NCBI RefSeq assembly: GCF_000422505.1
Contig: NZ_AULX01000019.1
Span: 1 to 64,000 of the forward strand
Direction of reading: 5' to 3'
DNA length: 64,000 nucleotides
Source of the DNA: Paenibacillus pinihumi DSM 23905 = JCM 16419
Lineage (GTDB): Bacteria > Bacillota > Bacilli > Paenibacillales > Paenibacillaceae
Of the stretch, positions 17,366 through 26,000 are shown one piece after another. A program made the translations under genes and the position numbers. Every line of letters starts with the position of its first letter. Position 1 is the stretch's first letter. The notes under the pieces are model-generated. The model was not told where the DNA came from and did not search any database. It saw only the letters and a program-made list of their open reading frames with translations.

Positions 17366-17595
17366 GCGTACCGGCCGGCTGGCAGCGAGCGGAGAAACAA
17401 CATCATTTTTTTAAGTATAACTGATGCCGCAAAGCTGCCCGCCATGGCCAGCACTTCTACATGCGTTATCTTCTTGATGATCATATAAGCTGCCGTGCTG
17501 CCAATAAATTCAATGGCAATGAACTCTTTGATGGATGAGAGGGGCACAACGATCATAATGAAGGTTTCTGTCTTCCTGCTAGTCCGCACAATCAT
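17257..17595 (-). CDS. Possible small hydrophobic protein, unverified
   Basis: A - strand frame of 112 codons. Its first 65 residues look protein-like, with alternating hydrophobic stretches (FIAIEFIGSTAAYMII, then VLAMAGSFAASVI) that do not arise from an overlapping gene. The last 35 or so codons are antisense to the DedA C-terminus and look like a shadow. GGAAGGGAG lies immediately before the ATG, closer than ideal. It may be a genuine small membrane protein that lost its original stop, or chance. It occupies most of the 365-nt gap between DedA and the tetR promoter. Confidence 0.3.
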   Translation of the reverse strand: MIVRTSRKTETFIMIVVPLSSIKEFIAIEFIGSTAAYMIIKKITHVEVLAMAGSFAASVILKKMMLFLRSLPAGRYAYFFKNEKTSILPRKYPIRMKKVLQSRAPAPANIMY

Positions 17596-17729
17596 TCTCC
17601 CTTCCTTGTTACTCCTCGCTTAATGAAGTCAAGTTTCTGTTTCCTTTTCAAAACTGCAATACATATGGCTATGCGCCAACAGCCTGTTCTCATGTTAGGA
17701 AGCTGGAATAGAATACCGGTAAAAAAAGA

Positions 17730-17758
17730 TTGCATGTACAATTAAATCCGGCTATAAT
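17730..17758 (+). promoter_or_regulatory. Sigma-A promoter of the tetR gene
   Basis: TTGCAT, 17-nt spacer, TATAAT. The predicted operator at 17771-17801 lies just downstream of the expected transcription start, and the tetR ATG is 64 nt beyond the -10. Confidence 0.7.
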
Positions 17759-17770
17759 CAATTCATTCAA

Positions 17771-17801
17771 GACCACAGAACTGAAATGTTATTTTGGTCA
17801 T
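17771..17801 (+). promoter_or_regulatory. Predicted TetR-family operator upstream of tetR
   Basis: An imperfect dyad with GACC and GGTC ends (GACCACAGAAC ... GTTATTTTGGTC). Its reverse complement recurs almost unchanged at 18535-18564 before the yhgE-like gene: both contain ATGACCAAAATA, then AGTTCTGTGGT 8 nt later. Two matching copies flanking a TetR gene point to autoregulation. Confidence 0.7.
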
Positions 17802-17821
17802 ATAGGAGGTGCGGCAGCAAA

Positions 17822-18403
17822 ATGCCCGAAGTTGACCGCAAGAAGGAAGTTTTAAAGGCGGCGTCACAGTCCTTTTCCTTATACGGCTACAAGGCGACGA
17901 CAATGGACCAGATTGCTAAAATCGCAAGAGTCGGCAAAGGCACGATCTATACCTTTTTCCCGAGCAAGGAAATTTTGTTTCATGAAATTATGATGCAAAT
18001 TAATGTAGAAATTCAAGAGCTGGCCCAGTATTTTTACAAGGAGGAAAAGTCCTTTCAGGAAAATATGAGGACAATCCTGCGCGAGGTGCTGACCTACCGC
18101 AGCAATCATCCGTTAATTTGCCAACTGGTGCATGAGATTCGGGATATCGGAACTCCGGAGGCGATGGAAGGTGTCCGCCAGACGGAGGAGGCGCTCATTC
18201 AATATGTGAAGATCAAGGTGGAGGAGTATACAAGACGCGGCGAGCTGAAGCCAAGCGATCCGGAAATTACGGCCTACATGCTGGTCAAAACCTATTTGAC
18301 GCTGACGAGGGAATGGTCCAGTACCCGTGAACCATTGGAAGATGAGCGTATACTGGAGCTTGTGGAATTTTACTTTTTGCATGGGGTTGCAAGTAAGAAC
18401 TGA
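17822..18403 (+). CDS. TetR/AcrR family transcriptional regulator
   Basis: 193 residues. The N-terminal helix-turn-helix is classic (TMDQIAKIARVGKGTIYTFF near residues 24-43), followed by an all-helical ligand-binding domain of variable sequence. ATG at 17822 with AGGAGGTG about 12 nt upstream. Followed by the YhgE/Pip-type gene, an arrangement seen with YfiR-like regulators that control neighbouring exporters. The repeated operator before both genes supports repression of itself and yhgE. The ligand is unknown. Confidence 0.92.
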   Translation: MPEVDRKKEVLKAASQSFSLYGYKATTMDQIAKIARVGKGTIYTFFPSKEILFHEIMMQINVEIQELAQYFYKEEKSFQENMRTILREVLTYRSNHPLICQLVHEIRDIGTPEAMEGVRQTEEALIQYVKIKVEEYTRRGELKPSDPEITAYMLVKTYLTLTREWSSTREPLEDERILELVEFYFLHGVASKN

Positions 18404-18430
18404 AAAATCCGGGAACAACAGCAATCGGAA

Positions 18431-18488
18431 CAAATATTTCACACGGTACCCTAAAGTAGAGTAAGGGCTATTTCGTGTGAAATATTTG
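18431..18488 (+). repeat. 15-bp perfect inverted repeat between tetR and yhgE-like gene
   Basis: CAAATATTTCACACG at 18431-18445 and its exact complement at 18474-18488, with an inner CCCT/AGGG helix. No T-run follows, and a GC-rich palindromic stretch (GTCCC/GGGAC) comes next. It could be an intergenic terminator without U-tract or a second regulator site. Confidence 0.7.
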
Positions 18489-18534
18489 CTGTCCCTGCCC
18501 GGGACGGCAGCGGGCAAGTTTCGTGCGCATTAAA

Positions 18535-18564
18535 ATGACCAAAATATCAAATTAGTTCTGTGGT
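18535..18564 (+). promoter_or_regulatory. Predicted TetR-family operator upstream of the yhgE-like gene
   Basis: Second copy of the element at 17771-17801, in opposite orientation (ATGACCAAAATA, then AGTTCTGTGGT). It ends 28 nt before the yhgE-like ATG. I could not assign a clear promoter next to it. Confidence 0.7.
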
Positions 18565-18592
18565 TTCCAATCGATAACAAGGGATGATTTCA

Positions 18593-20809
18593 ATGCAGAT
18601 GCTGAAGGCAGAATGGAAAAAGATTTTTAGCAGGCCCATGACGATTATTACGATTGTAGGATTGCTGTTCGTGCCGTTCTTTTACGGGCTGATCTTCCTG
18701 TCAGCGTATTGGGACCCTTATGGGAATACGGATCAGCTGCCTGTAGCGGTGGTCAATCAGGATGAAGGTGCGGATTATCACGGGTCGCATCTGGAGATCG
18801 GCAAAAACTTCGTGGATAACTTGCAGGATAATACGACCTTTAAATGGACGTTTACAGATAAGGAGACTGCACTGAAAGGATTGGAAAAGGAAAATTATTA
18901 TCTCGTCATCGAGATTCCGGCAAGTTTCTCCCGGGATGCTGCTACAGTAATGGACAAGCAGCCGAAGAAGATGCAGCTCAATTATTTTACCAATCCCGGC
19001 AAGAACTATCCCGGATCGCAGATCAGCGCGACGGCAATGGTCAAAATCAATGAGCAGATTGATGCTGAAGTGACCAAGGAATACACGCGTTCCTTGTTTG
19101 ACAGCCTGAAGGATGTGTCCTCCAGTTTCCATAAAGCGAGCGATGCGGCCGGGAAAATCGATGACGGCTCCCAAAAGGTGGAGAATGGCTCGAAAGAGCT
19201 AAGCAATAAATTGAAGGAGCTGGCAGCCAGCACGATCACGTTCAACAAAGGGGTGGCAGATGTTGCGGGCGGAGCGGGCAAGCTGCAAAACGGCCTGCAG
19301 GATGCGAAGAGCGGTTCTGTCAAGCTGCAGGACGGTTTGAAGGGGCTGGAGAACGGGACGAAGTCGCTTCAGCAAGGAGCGGCCAACCTGCAAGGCGGGC
19401 TGGGCGAGCTTGCGACAGCCAGCGGCCAGTTGCATGCCGGTGCGAAGGAGCTTAACGGCGGCCTTGCCGAACTGAATACTGGCCTGCAATCTTCATCGGC
19501 CGGATCAGACAAGCTTAATGAACAGATGGCAGCTTATAATACCAAGCTGCATGAGCTGAATACGGCAATGAAGAATGCGGCAGAGAAGGATTCTCCTGAT
19601 CCTGCGGAGCTGAAGAAGCTGTCCGCAGCACTGGGTGAGCTTGAACAAAGCGGCAAGCAGTTGCAGGGTGCAGCCGGCAAGCTGGCAGAAGGCCAGAAGC
19701 AGCTAGCGGCAGGCGCACAGCGGCTGTCTGAAGGCAGCGGCAAGCTGGAGGATAACCTAGGCAAGCTTGGAGCCGGGATTGGCAATGCCAAAGCCGGGGC
19801 AGGCCAGCTGGCATCCGGCAGCGATGCGCTGCAGGCAGGAGCTGTACAGCTCGTTCAGGGCGGAGGCAATCTGTCTGCCGGTCTGGACAAGCTGGTGGAG
19901 GGACAGCATAGCCTGATAGATGGAATGGATAAGCTGGAGCATGCTTCCGGCAAGCTGCAATCCGGCTCCCGCCAGCTTGCAGACGGCTCTGCAAGCCTGC
20001 ATACAGGTGCGAAAAGCCTTGCTGACGGAACCGGCAAGCTTCATAGCGCTTTGCAGGATGGCGCTGGGCAAACCGGGGTACATGCCGATGAAGGCAATTA
20101 TGATATGTTCGCATCGCCAACCGAACTTGTCGGTCACAAGCTGCATGAAATTGCCTCTTATGGTGTCGGGCTTGCACCTTATATATTGTGCATTGCGCTC
20201 TATGCAGGAACAATGATGTTCGCTTCGGCTTATTCACTCAAGGAAGCTGCAATTCGTCCGCAGAGAGGGCTTGCATGGTTTGCCAGCAAGCTGAGTGTCA
20301 TTGTTTTTGTCAGCTTGTTGTCATCCATTCTTGCGGACTCCATCGTTATATGGGGAGTCGGGCTTGAGGTGCAGAGCACCTGGCTGTTCTACCTGTTTAC
20401 CTTCATTACCAGCATGGCTTTCTTCTCCATCATATTCTTTTTGTATGCGGCATTGAACAATGTGGGTCTCTATGCGGCTTTCCTGCTATTGCTGCTGCAA
20501 ATCGGGGGAAGCGGGGGAACCTTCCCAAGCTTGCTGACACCGGACTTTTTCCAGGCCATCCATCCGTATCTGCCAATGACGTATGCGATTAACGGCTTCC
20601 GCCAGATTATCTCGATTGGCACAGATTACAGTCTTGTGTGGGAGCAGGCCGGGATCTTGCTTGGCTATATCGCGGCTTTCCTGCTGCTGGCAGCGGTAGT
20701 CTTTATTTTGCGGACACGGCATATTGCCAGAACAGGCCATTGGGAGCATGTCTCAATTGTGGATGAGAACCGCGCCGGTATGGTTCAGAAGGAAGCGGCC
20801 GATCAATGA
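18593..20809 (+). CDS. YhgE/Pip domain membrane protein (ABC-2-type exporter family)
   Basis: 738 residues. One N-terminal helix (about 18-40) leads into a large extracytoplasmic region. Residues about 200-500 are a long series of heptad-like repeats of the form (L/A)xxGxxxLxxG, as in YhgE and phage infection protein Pip. Five to six helices follow (about 525-725) in ABC-2 permease style. Such proteins are linked to export or surface functions such as ESX/type VII-like secretion and phage adsorption. ATG at 18593 is preferred over 18584, which would sit on its own ribosome binding site. Probably repressed by the TetR regulator upstream. Confidence 0.9.
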   Translation: MQMLKAEWKKIFSRPMTIITIVGLLFVPFFYGLIFLSAYWDPYGNTDQLPVAVVNQDEGADYHGSHLEIGKNFVDNLQDNTTFKWTFTDKETALKGLEKENYYLVIEIPASFSRDAATVMDKQPKKMQLNYFTNPGKNYPGSQISATAMVKINEQIDAEVTKEYTRSLFDSLKDVSSSFHKASDAAGKIDDGSQKVENGSKELSNKLKELAASTITFNKGVADVAGGAGKLQNGLQDAKSGSVKLQDGLKGLENGTKSLQQGAANLQGGLGELATASGQLHAGAKELNGGLAELNTGLQSSSAGSDKLNEQMAAYNTKLHELNTAMKNAAEKDSPDPAELKKLSAALGELEQSGKQLQGAAGKLAEGQKQLAAGAQRLSEGSGKLEDNLGKLGAGIGNAKAGAGQLASGSDALQAGAVQLVQGGGNLSAGLDKLVEGQHSLIDGMDKLEHASGKLQSGSRQLADGSASLHTGAKSLADGTGKLHSALQDGAGQTGVHADEGNYDMFASPTELVGHKLHEIASYGVGLAPYILCIALYAGTMMFASAYSLKEAAIRPQRGLAWFASKLSVIVFVSLLSSILADSIVIWGVGLEVQSTWLFYLFTFITSMAFFSIIFFLYAALNNVGLYAAFLLLLLQIGGSGGTFPSLLTPDFFQAIHPYLPMTYAINGFRQIISIGTDYSLVWEQAGILLGYIAAFLLLAAVVFILRTRHIARTGHWEHVSIVDENRAGMVQKEAADQ

Positions 20810-20863
20810 TTAGATGTATTTGAATTTTGAAACATTTAAAGGAACTTTGTGACAGAGCAAATA

Positions 20864-20893
20864 CAGGCTCGCGGACATCCGTCCGCGGGCCTG
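20864..20893 (+). terminator. GC-rich hairpin after the yhgE-like gene
   Basis: CAGGCTCGCGGAC pairs with GTCCGCGGGCCTG over 13 positions with one wobble and a 4-nt loop. There is no U-tract, so termination would be weak. The rest of the 350-nt gap to the second DedA gene is AT-rich and holds only a promoter-like element at 21091-21120. Confidence 0.55.
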
Positions 20894-21090
20894 ATCTATT
20901 AAGATGAGTAAATCCAATTGTATGCCAAAGCAGCTTTCCCGTTGCTTAGATTGGTAGTCTTGCTGTTGTTTGTGTCGACTTGATATGGCTGCTTATTATC
21001 ATATATACTGAATAAAAGTTCAGTATAATATGATGTGCCCAATGTGGCATGCTAATGTTTTCGAATTCAAGAGAGAAGAACAGACAAATG

Positions 21091-21120
21091 TTAGCAGTTT
21101 TTCGACTCATGGGTTATAAT
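21091..21120 (+). promoter_or_regulatory. Candidate promoter for the second DedA gene
   Basis: A consensus TATAAT at 21115-21120 with a weak TTAGCA -35 at an 18-nt spacing. It lies 40 nt before the DedA start. Confidence 0.4.
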
Positions 21121-21159
21121 GGACAAGTCTGAAAATTTTAGGCTGGTGGAGAATGAGAA

Positions 21160-21660
21160 ATGGAGAATCTTCAAGAGTTTGTTACACAATACGGCTACAT
21201 TGCAATCTTCCTGCTGCTGTCTTTAGGTATTATCGGTTTGCCAATTCCCGATGAGGTGCTGATGACCTTCGTCGGCTATTTATGTTCGCAAGGCGTATTA
21301 ACTTATATATTCGCAGTCGCAGTAGCCTTCTCTGGTGCCATGTTTGGCATGCTGTTCAGTTATTTTATCGGGAAGAAGGTCGGCAAGCCCTTGCTGTGGC
21401 GGTATGGAAAATGGCTCTTTCTTACGCCCAAACGGCTGGCCAGGGTGGAGGGCTGGTATCAAAAATATGGCATGTGGACGGTCGTATTCGGATATTATGT
21501 ACCGGGTGTCCGGCATTTGACCTGCTATATGGCAGGTGTGACAGGCGTTAGGCCGCGTACTTATATCCTGTTTGCCGGACTGGGTGCAATTATATGGTGT
21601 ACAGTATTTATCACCATCGGCTATTATATCGGAACGATTCATTATTTGAAGCTGAACTAG
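21160..21660 (+). CDS. DedA family membrane protein (copy 2)
   Basis: 166 residues. It aligns along its whole length with the protein at 16859-17365, including LPIPDEVLMTFVGYL near residue 27 and GYYVPGVRHLTCYMAGV near 120. Four to five membrane helices, predicted lipid-carrier or phospholipid flippase-type function as for other DedA proteins. ATG with GGTGGAG about 10 nt upstream. It starts a likely three-gene unit with the NUDIX protein (59 nt downstream) and the Lin0512 gene. Confidence 0.92.
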   Translation: MENLQEFVTQYGYIAIFLLLSLGIIGLPIPDEVLMTFVGYLCSQGVLTYIFAVAVAFSGAMFGMLFSYFIGKKVGKPLLWRYGKWLFLTPKRLARVEGWYQKYGMWTVVFGYYVPGVRHLTCYMAGVTGVRPRTYILFAGLGAIIWCTVFITIGYYIGTIHYLKLN

Positions 21661-21719
21661 CATGGCAGACCGACAAAATCAATGTGCTTATCGTTCCAGG
21701 AATTAAGGAGGAACAGGCT

Positions 21720-22463
21720 GTGATGATTTTGCTATTTGCCCTAGTGTTGGTCGGAAGTATTATTTTAATAATGATTAGCCCGTATGCAATTCTGATTATA
21801 GGGGCACTTCTGCTCACGATGGTAATCCATATGATTATGAAGCAGAACCTGCTGAAAAAGGACATCGAAGAAATCAAGGCGCTGCTTATGGAAGAGAAGG
21901 AGGCCAAGAGGAGCTTGGAGTTTCAAACAAACAGCAAGGTTGCAGAACTCCCGGAGGCATTGGCGAAGACGATAGAATGGGGACCGGTCAGGGCGGACTT
22001 TACACGCGATTATGATCTGGACAGCCAGAGAATCAGCAATGTCAGCATGGTGCCATTCATTGGGGAGCAGTGCGTCATGTTCCAGCTTGAAGATGGACGC
22101 TGGGAGCTTCCCGGCGGTACACTGGAGCCCGGAGAACAATTCATGCAAGGATTGCGCAGGGAGGCTGCGGAGGAATTGGGAGCCGAGCTTAAGTCTTATT
22201 ATGTATTTGGCCAATTCAACTGCCGTTCTCTGGCGGAAAAGGCTTATCGTCCCCATATTCCTCATCCGGAGTTCGTCAGACTGGTGGGCTATGGAGATGT
22301 GGAGCTGTTCGGGGAACCGCTCAATCCTCCGGACGGGGAGCAGGTGGCAGCTGTCGTTTTGATGGATATTGAGGAGGCTGTCAGCCGGTTTGAAGAGCAG
22401 GACCGCCACGATCTCGCCGGCATATATATGCTCGCTTACCGCATTCGTGCAGCTAAATCTTAA
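21720..22463 (+). CDS. Membrane-anchored NUDIX hydrolase
   Basis: 247 residues. Residues 1-40 form two hydrophobic segments and residues about 45-70 a charged, probably coiled-coil linker. The NUDIX domain follows from about residue 90, with a complete NUDIX box (GTLEPGEQFMQGLRREAAEELG, read as G-x5-E-x7-REUxEExGU). NUDIX enzymes cleave nucleoside diphosphates linked to another moiety, and the substrate is open. GTG at 21720 is chosen because AAGGAGG lies 8 nt upstream. ATG at 21723 is possible. The membrane anchor is unusual for the family. Confidence 0.85.
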   Translation: MMILLFALVLVGSIILIMISPYAILIIGALLLTMVIHMIMKQNLLKKDIEEIKALLMEEKEAKRSLEFQTNSKVAELPEALAKTIEWGPVRADFTRDYDLDSQRISNVSMVPFIGEQCVMFQLEDGRWELPGGTLEPGEQFMQGLRREAAEELGAELKSYYVFGQFNCRSLAEKAYRPHIPHPEFVRLVGYGDVELFGEPLNPPDGEQVAAVVLMDIEEAVSRFEEQDRHDLAGIYMLAYRIRAAKS

Positions 22464-22499
22464 TTCCCGGATAACAGTCTGAATATAGGAGGCCTTTCG

Positions 22500-22859
22500 A
22501 TGGAAAATCTGATGTTTATTGAAATTGGGATGGGAACGGATCTTCACGGCCAGGATATTACAAAAGCCGCTGTACGTGCGGTGAAAAATGCAATTCATCA
22601 TAATTCCATGCCGGGGCTGCGCTCGGTGTTGCCGGGCGGCACGCTGGATCATTTGAAGGTGCATGTGAAGCTTGCGGTTCCATGCGACAAGGAGCTTCTT
22701 CGTGAGGAAGAAGTGAAGGCGGTGCTTCCTTACGGGCAAGTAAGCATCGAGGTGACGGATGGTGGCATGCTGACAACAAGCGGTATTGTGCTGCCGGACA
22801 AGGATGACAAGAACGATCTGATTTATGTTGTCATCGCATCGGTCGAGGTCGGATACTGA
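22500..22859 (+). CDS. Lin0512 family protein
   Basis: 119 residues, matching the small conserved Lin0512 family of unknown function (GTDLHGQDITKAAVRAVKNA near residue 12, then LPGGTLDHLKVHVKLAVP near residue 45). Members form ring-like oligomers and occur in Firmicutes and Actinobacteria. ATG with TAGGAGG 8 nt upstream, 36 nt after the NUDIX gene, and followed by a terminator. Confidence 0.85.
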   Translation: MENLMFIEIGMGTDLHGQDITKAAVRAVKNAIHHNSMPGLRSVLPGGTLDHLKVHVKLAVPCDKELLREEEVKAVLPYGQVSIEVTDGGMLTTSGIVLPDKDDKNDLIYVVIASVEVGY

Positions 22860-22890
22860 TTCAGATTCATACAACTATATATCTTTTGGC

Positions 22891-22930
22891 AAAGGCCAAT
22901 TATTCCATGCAGCGGAATAGCGGCCTTTTT
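22891..22930 (+). terminator. Terminator after the Lin0512 gene
   Basis: AAAGGCC pairs with GGCCTTT, with an inner ATTCC/GGAAT helix, followed by TTTT. It lies 31 nt past the stop. Confidence 0.8.
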
Positions 22931-23071
22931 CAATGTCCAGACATTGGAGAAGGTTGCTTGAGCTTCCTGTAATCTACCTAGACAACTTCTTTAAGGGGCT
23001 ATATGATAAATTGCGGAAAGAATGAAATGGTTAGGGTCTGTACTACAGAAATGGGAAGGAATGAAATCGCA

Positions 23072-26000
23072 ATGAAATTTCGATTCAAATCGAGAGCATT
23101 TGCAGCCTTTATGCTGGCATGGCTGTACGTATTCTCTACATTGGCCACTCCGGTAGCGGTCATGGATCGCGCTTATGCTGCGGATGGCCCGGAGGCTAAG
23201 CCGGACGTCACGGGAGCAATCAGCAAGGTGAGCAGCTATCTGCTTGGACAAAATAAAATTTATGACTGGCAGGCGATCGGACTTGTCCGGGCAGGCAAGC
23301 AGGTTCCCCAAAGCTACAAGACAGCTTTGGAGCAGGATATTGCCGCGCTGTACAAGCCGGATGGTCCGAAAGCTCCTGTAACGGATTATGCCAGACTGGC
23401 ACTGGCTGCTTCTGCGGTTACCGGGAATGCGGCTGATGTCGCTGGCCGTAATCTGATTGAGAGCATTTATAATTCGGATATTACTGAGCTTAACGCTGCT
23501 GTCTATGCGTTAATTGCTTATGATTCCAAAAGCTACAACGTGCCGGAGGATGCGCAGGCAAGCCGCTCCAAGCTGCTCAAGCTGATTACGGACAAGCAGC
23601 TTCCTGACGGTTCGTTCGGACTGGGCATTGATATGGCAGCCATGGCATTGACCGGTATTGCGCCATATAAAGAGCAGCAGGAAATAAAAACCGCTGCTGA
23701 TCAAATTGTCGCCTGGCTGGTCAAGTCCGGTCGTGGCGTGGATGCCGAGAGCATCTCCCAGACGATCATCGGATTGACGTCGTATGGCGTTGACCCTGCG
23801 GGAACAGATTTTACGAGTAACGGCGTAAATCTGGTTCAGGAGCTTTTGGAGTACCAGAATAATGACGGCAGCTTCAGCCATCTCAAAGGACAGGGCGCAA
23901 ATGGTCTGGCAACAGAGCAGGCTCTGCAGGCACTGGTCGCTTATGACTTGTTCACAAAGGGCGAAGGTCCGCTTTACCGCTTCCCGAATCAGGAAGCGCC
24001 TGTTACAGCAAATGTAACGGTAACGGTTGAAGGACTGCAAGGTCCGGTTGCGTCCGGCGAGGCGAAAGGTGCTGACGCTCTTGCAGCATTGGAGTCGCTT
24101 CTCAAGGGAAAATCGGTTGCTTATGTAGTTACGGAATCATCTGCCGGCTCCTATGTAAGTTCAATTGATGGCATTACAGCAGGCTATCTGGGTGTAATGA
24201 ACGGTTGGATGTTTGCCGTCAAACGCGGAGATCAGCTCATTATTCCAGACGTGGGAATGGCAGCATTCAAACTGGAGTCAAACGATAACATCGTTGTGTA
24301 TTATGGAGGCTACTCCGATACACGCATTATCAGCTCGATAATGTCGACTCCGGCTGAACCGCAGGATGGGGAAGCATTTACACTGACAGTGACTGCCAAG
24401 GGCAAAGTGTGGGACGGTAACGCTAATAAGGAGATCATTGAAGAGGGCCCTGCAGCCGGGGTAAAGCTTCAAATTGGTGATATCTCTGTTACGACAGATA
24501 CGGATGGCAAAGCTGTTCTGGAGCAGGGGCTTCCGGCAGGCAGCCATGATGTGATCATTACCGGTTATCAAAAAGATGCAGTTCCAACTGTCGTTCGCCA
24601 TACAAGCAAGCTGAAGGTAGCCGGGCAGGTATCAACTGCCAGCCATTACCGGATTGAAGGCGCGTCTGGAGAAATTACAAGCGGTGAAGCGGCAGGCAAG
24701 AATGTGTATGAGGCTGTCGTAAGCCTGCTGAATGCGAAGGATATTCCTTTTACGGAAGAAGTGTACAGCTGGGGCAAGTTAATTAATTCTATTAATAACG
24801 AAAAAGCAGAGGGTTCTACTAAGTATTGGTCATTCGCGGTACATCGTGAAGGCAAGTGGATTTATCCTGACGTGGGTATGGATGGCTTTCGGCCGCTTGC
24901 GGATGATGAAATTGTTGTCTATTTCGGAGGCTTTGACACTCAGCTTGTCAACTCTGTCACTGTACTCCCTTCGGTACCGAAATCCGGACAGCCATTCAAG
25001 GTACTGGTAAATCAAATCAAATGGGTCTGGAATAATGAGAAAAGTACCAGCGAGCCCGTAGTTTCTGCGGCAGCAGGAGCAGAGGTTCAGGTTGGGGATT
25101 CCAAAGCTGTTACAAATGCAGAAGGCGTAGCACAGTTTACAGGCATTGAGGCTGCCGGCAGCTATAAGCTTACGGTAACAGGCTATAAGACAAATGAGGT
25201 TCCTTTCCTGGTTCGTCACGTCACTTCTCTCCAGGTGAACGGTCTTCCGAAGACAACAAATACGTACCGGGTAGAAGGGCCGAAGGGCATTATTCTTGCT
25301 TCCAAAGAAGCAGCAGCATACAGTCCGTTAGAAGGACTGCTTGCGCTTCTCGGAGAAGAGAAGATCGAATCTGTTGTCAAAGAAAGCGTATATGGCAGCT
25401 ATATTTCCTCTATTAACGGTATTCATGCAGGAACTTACGAGCTTTATGACGGCTGGAATTATGCGATCCGCAGGGGAGGAGAATGGATTTACCCGCCAGT
25501 TGGCATTGGCGAATTCAGCCTGCAGAATCAGGATGAAGTTGTCGTTTATTTTGGCGGTTCTTCTACACAGCTTCCAGGTACGATCACAGTAAGCCCGTCG
25601 CAGCCGCAGTCCGGTTTGACTTTTGAAGTCGCTGTAACAAAGCTGGAGTGGGATTGGAACAAGTTTGAATTTGTATCCAGCAAGGCTGGCGGTGTGCTCG
25701 TAGAGGCTGGCGGCAAGAAAGCGACGACAAATGAAAACGGCGTTGCCACATTCACAGGCGGATTGCCATCCGGCAATTATAAGCTGATTGTCTCGCAATA
25801 TACAGACAAATCACCGGGCATTGTCCGTACAGAGCAGCCTTTATCAGTATTCCCGTACAACCCGGGAGGTGGCGGCCCGGTCACGGACACGGTGTCCCTC
25901 TCGGTAACCGGGCACAGCAAGAAGGGTACAATTATCAGCAGGGTGAGCACGCGTTTTGAGCAAGATGACACCGCCTATAGTGTGCTGGTACGGATTTTGG

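Noticed and set aside
19515-20237. Long - strand frames inside the yhgE-like gene
   Set aside because: They are by-products of the repetitive, GC-rich LxxG repeats on the + strand.
21765-22874. 369-codon - strand frame across the NUDIX and Lin0512 genes
   Set aside because: It crosses two well-supported + strand genes with good start sites. Its translation is His/Arg-rich and unlike any family.
22931-23071. Cobalamin riboswitch before the transcobalamin-like surface protein
   Set aside because: I find no B12-box or the usual 200-nt architecture. The gap is too short.
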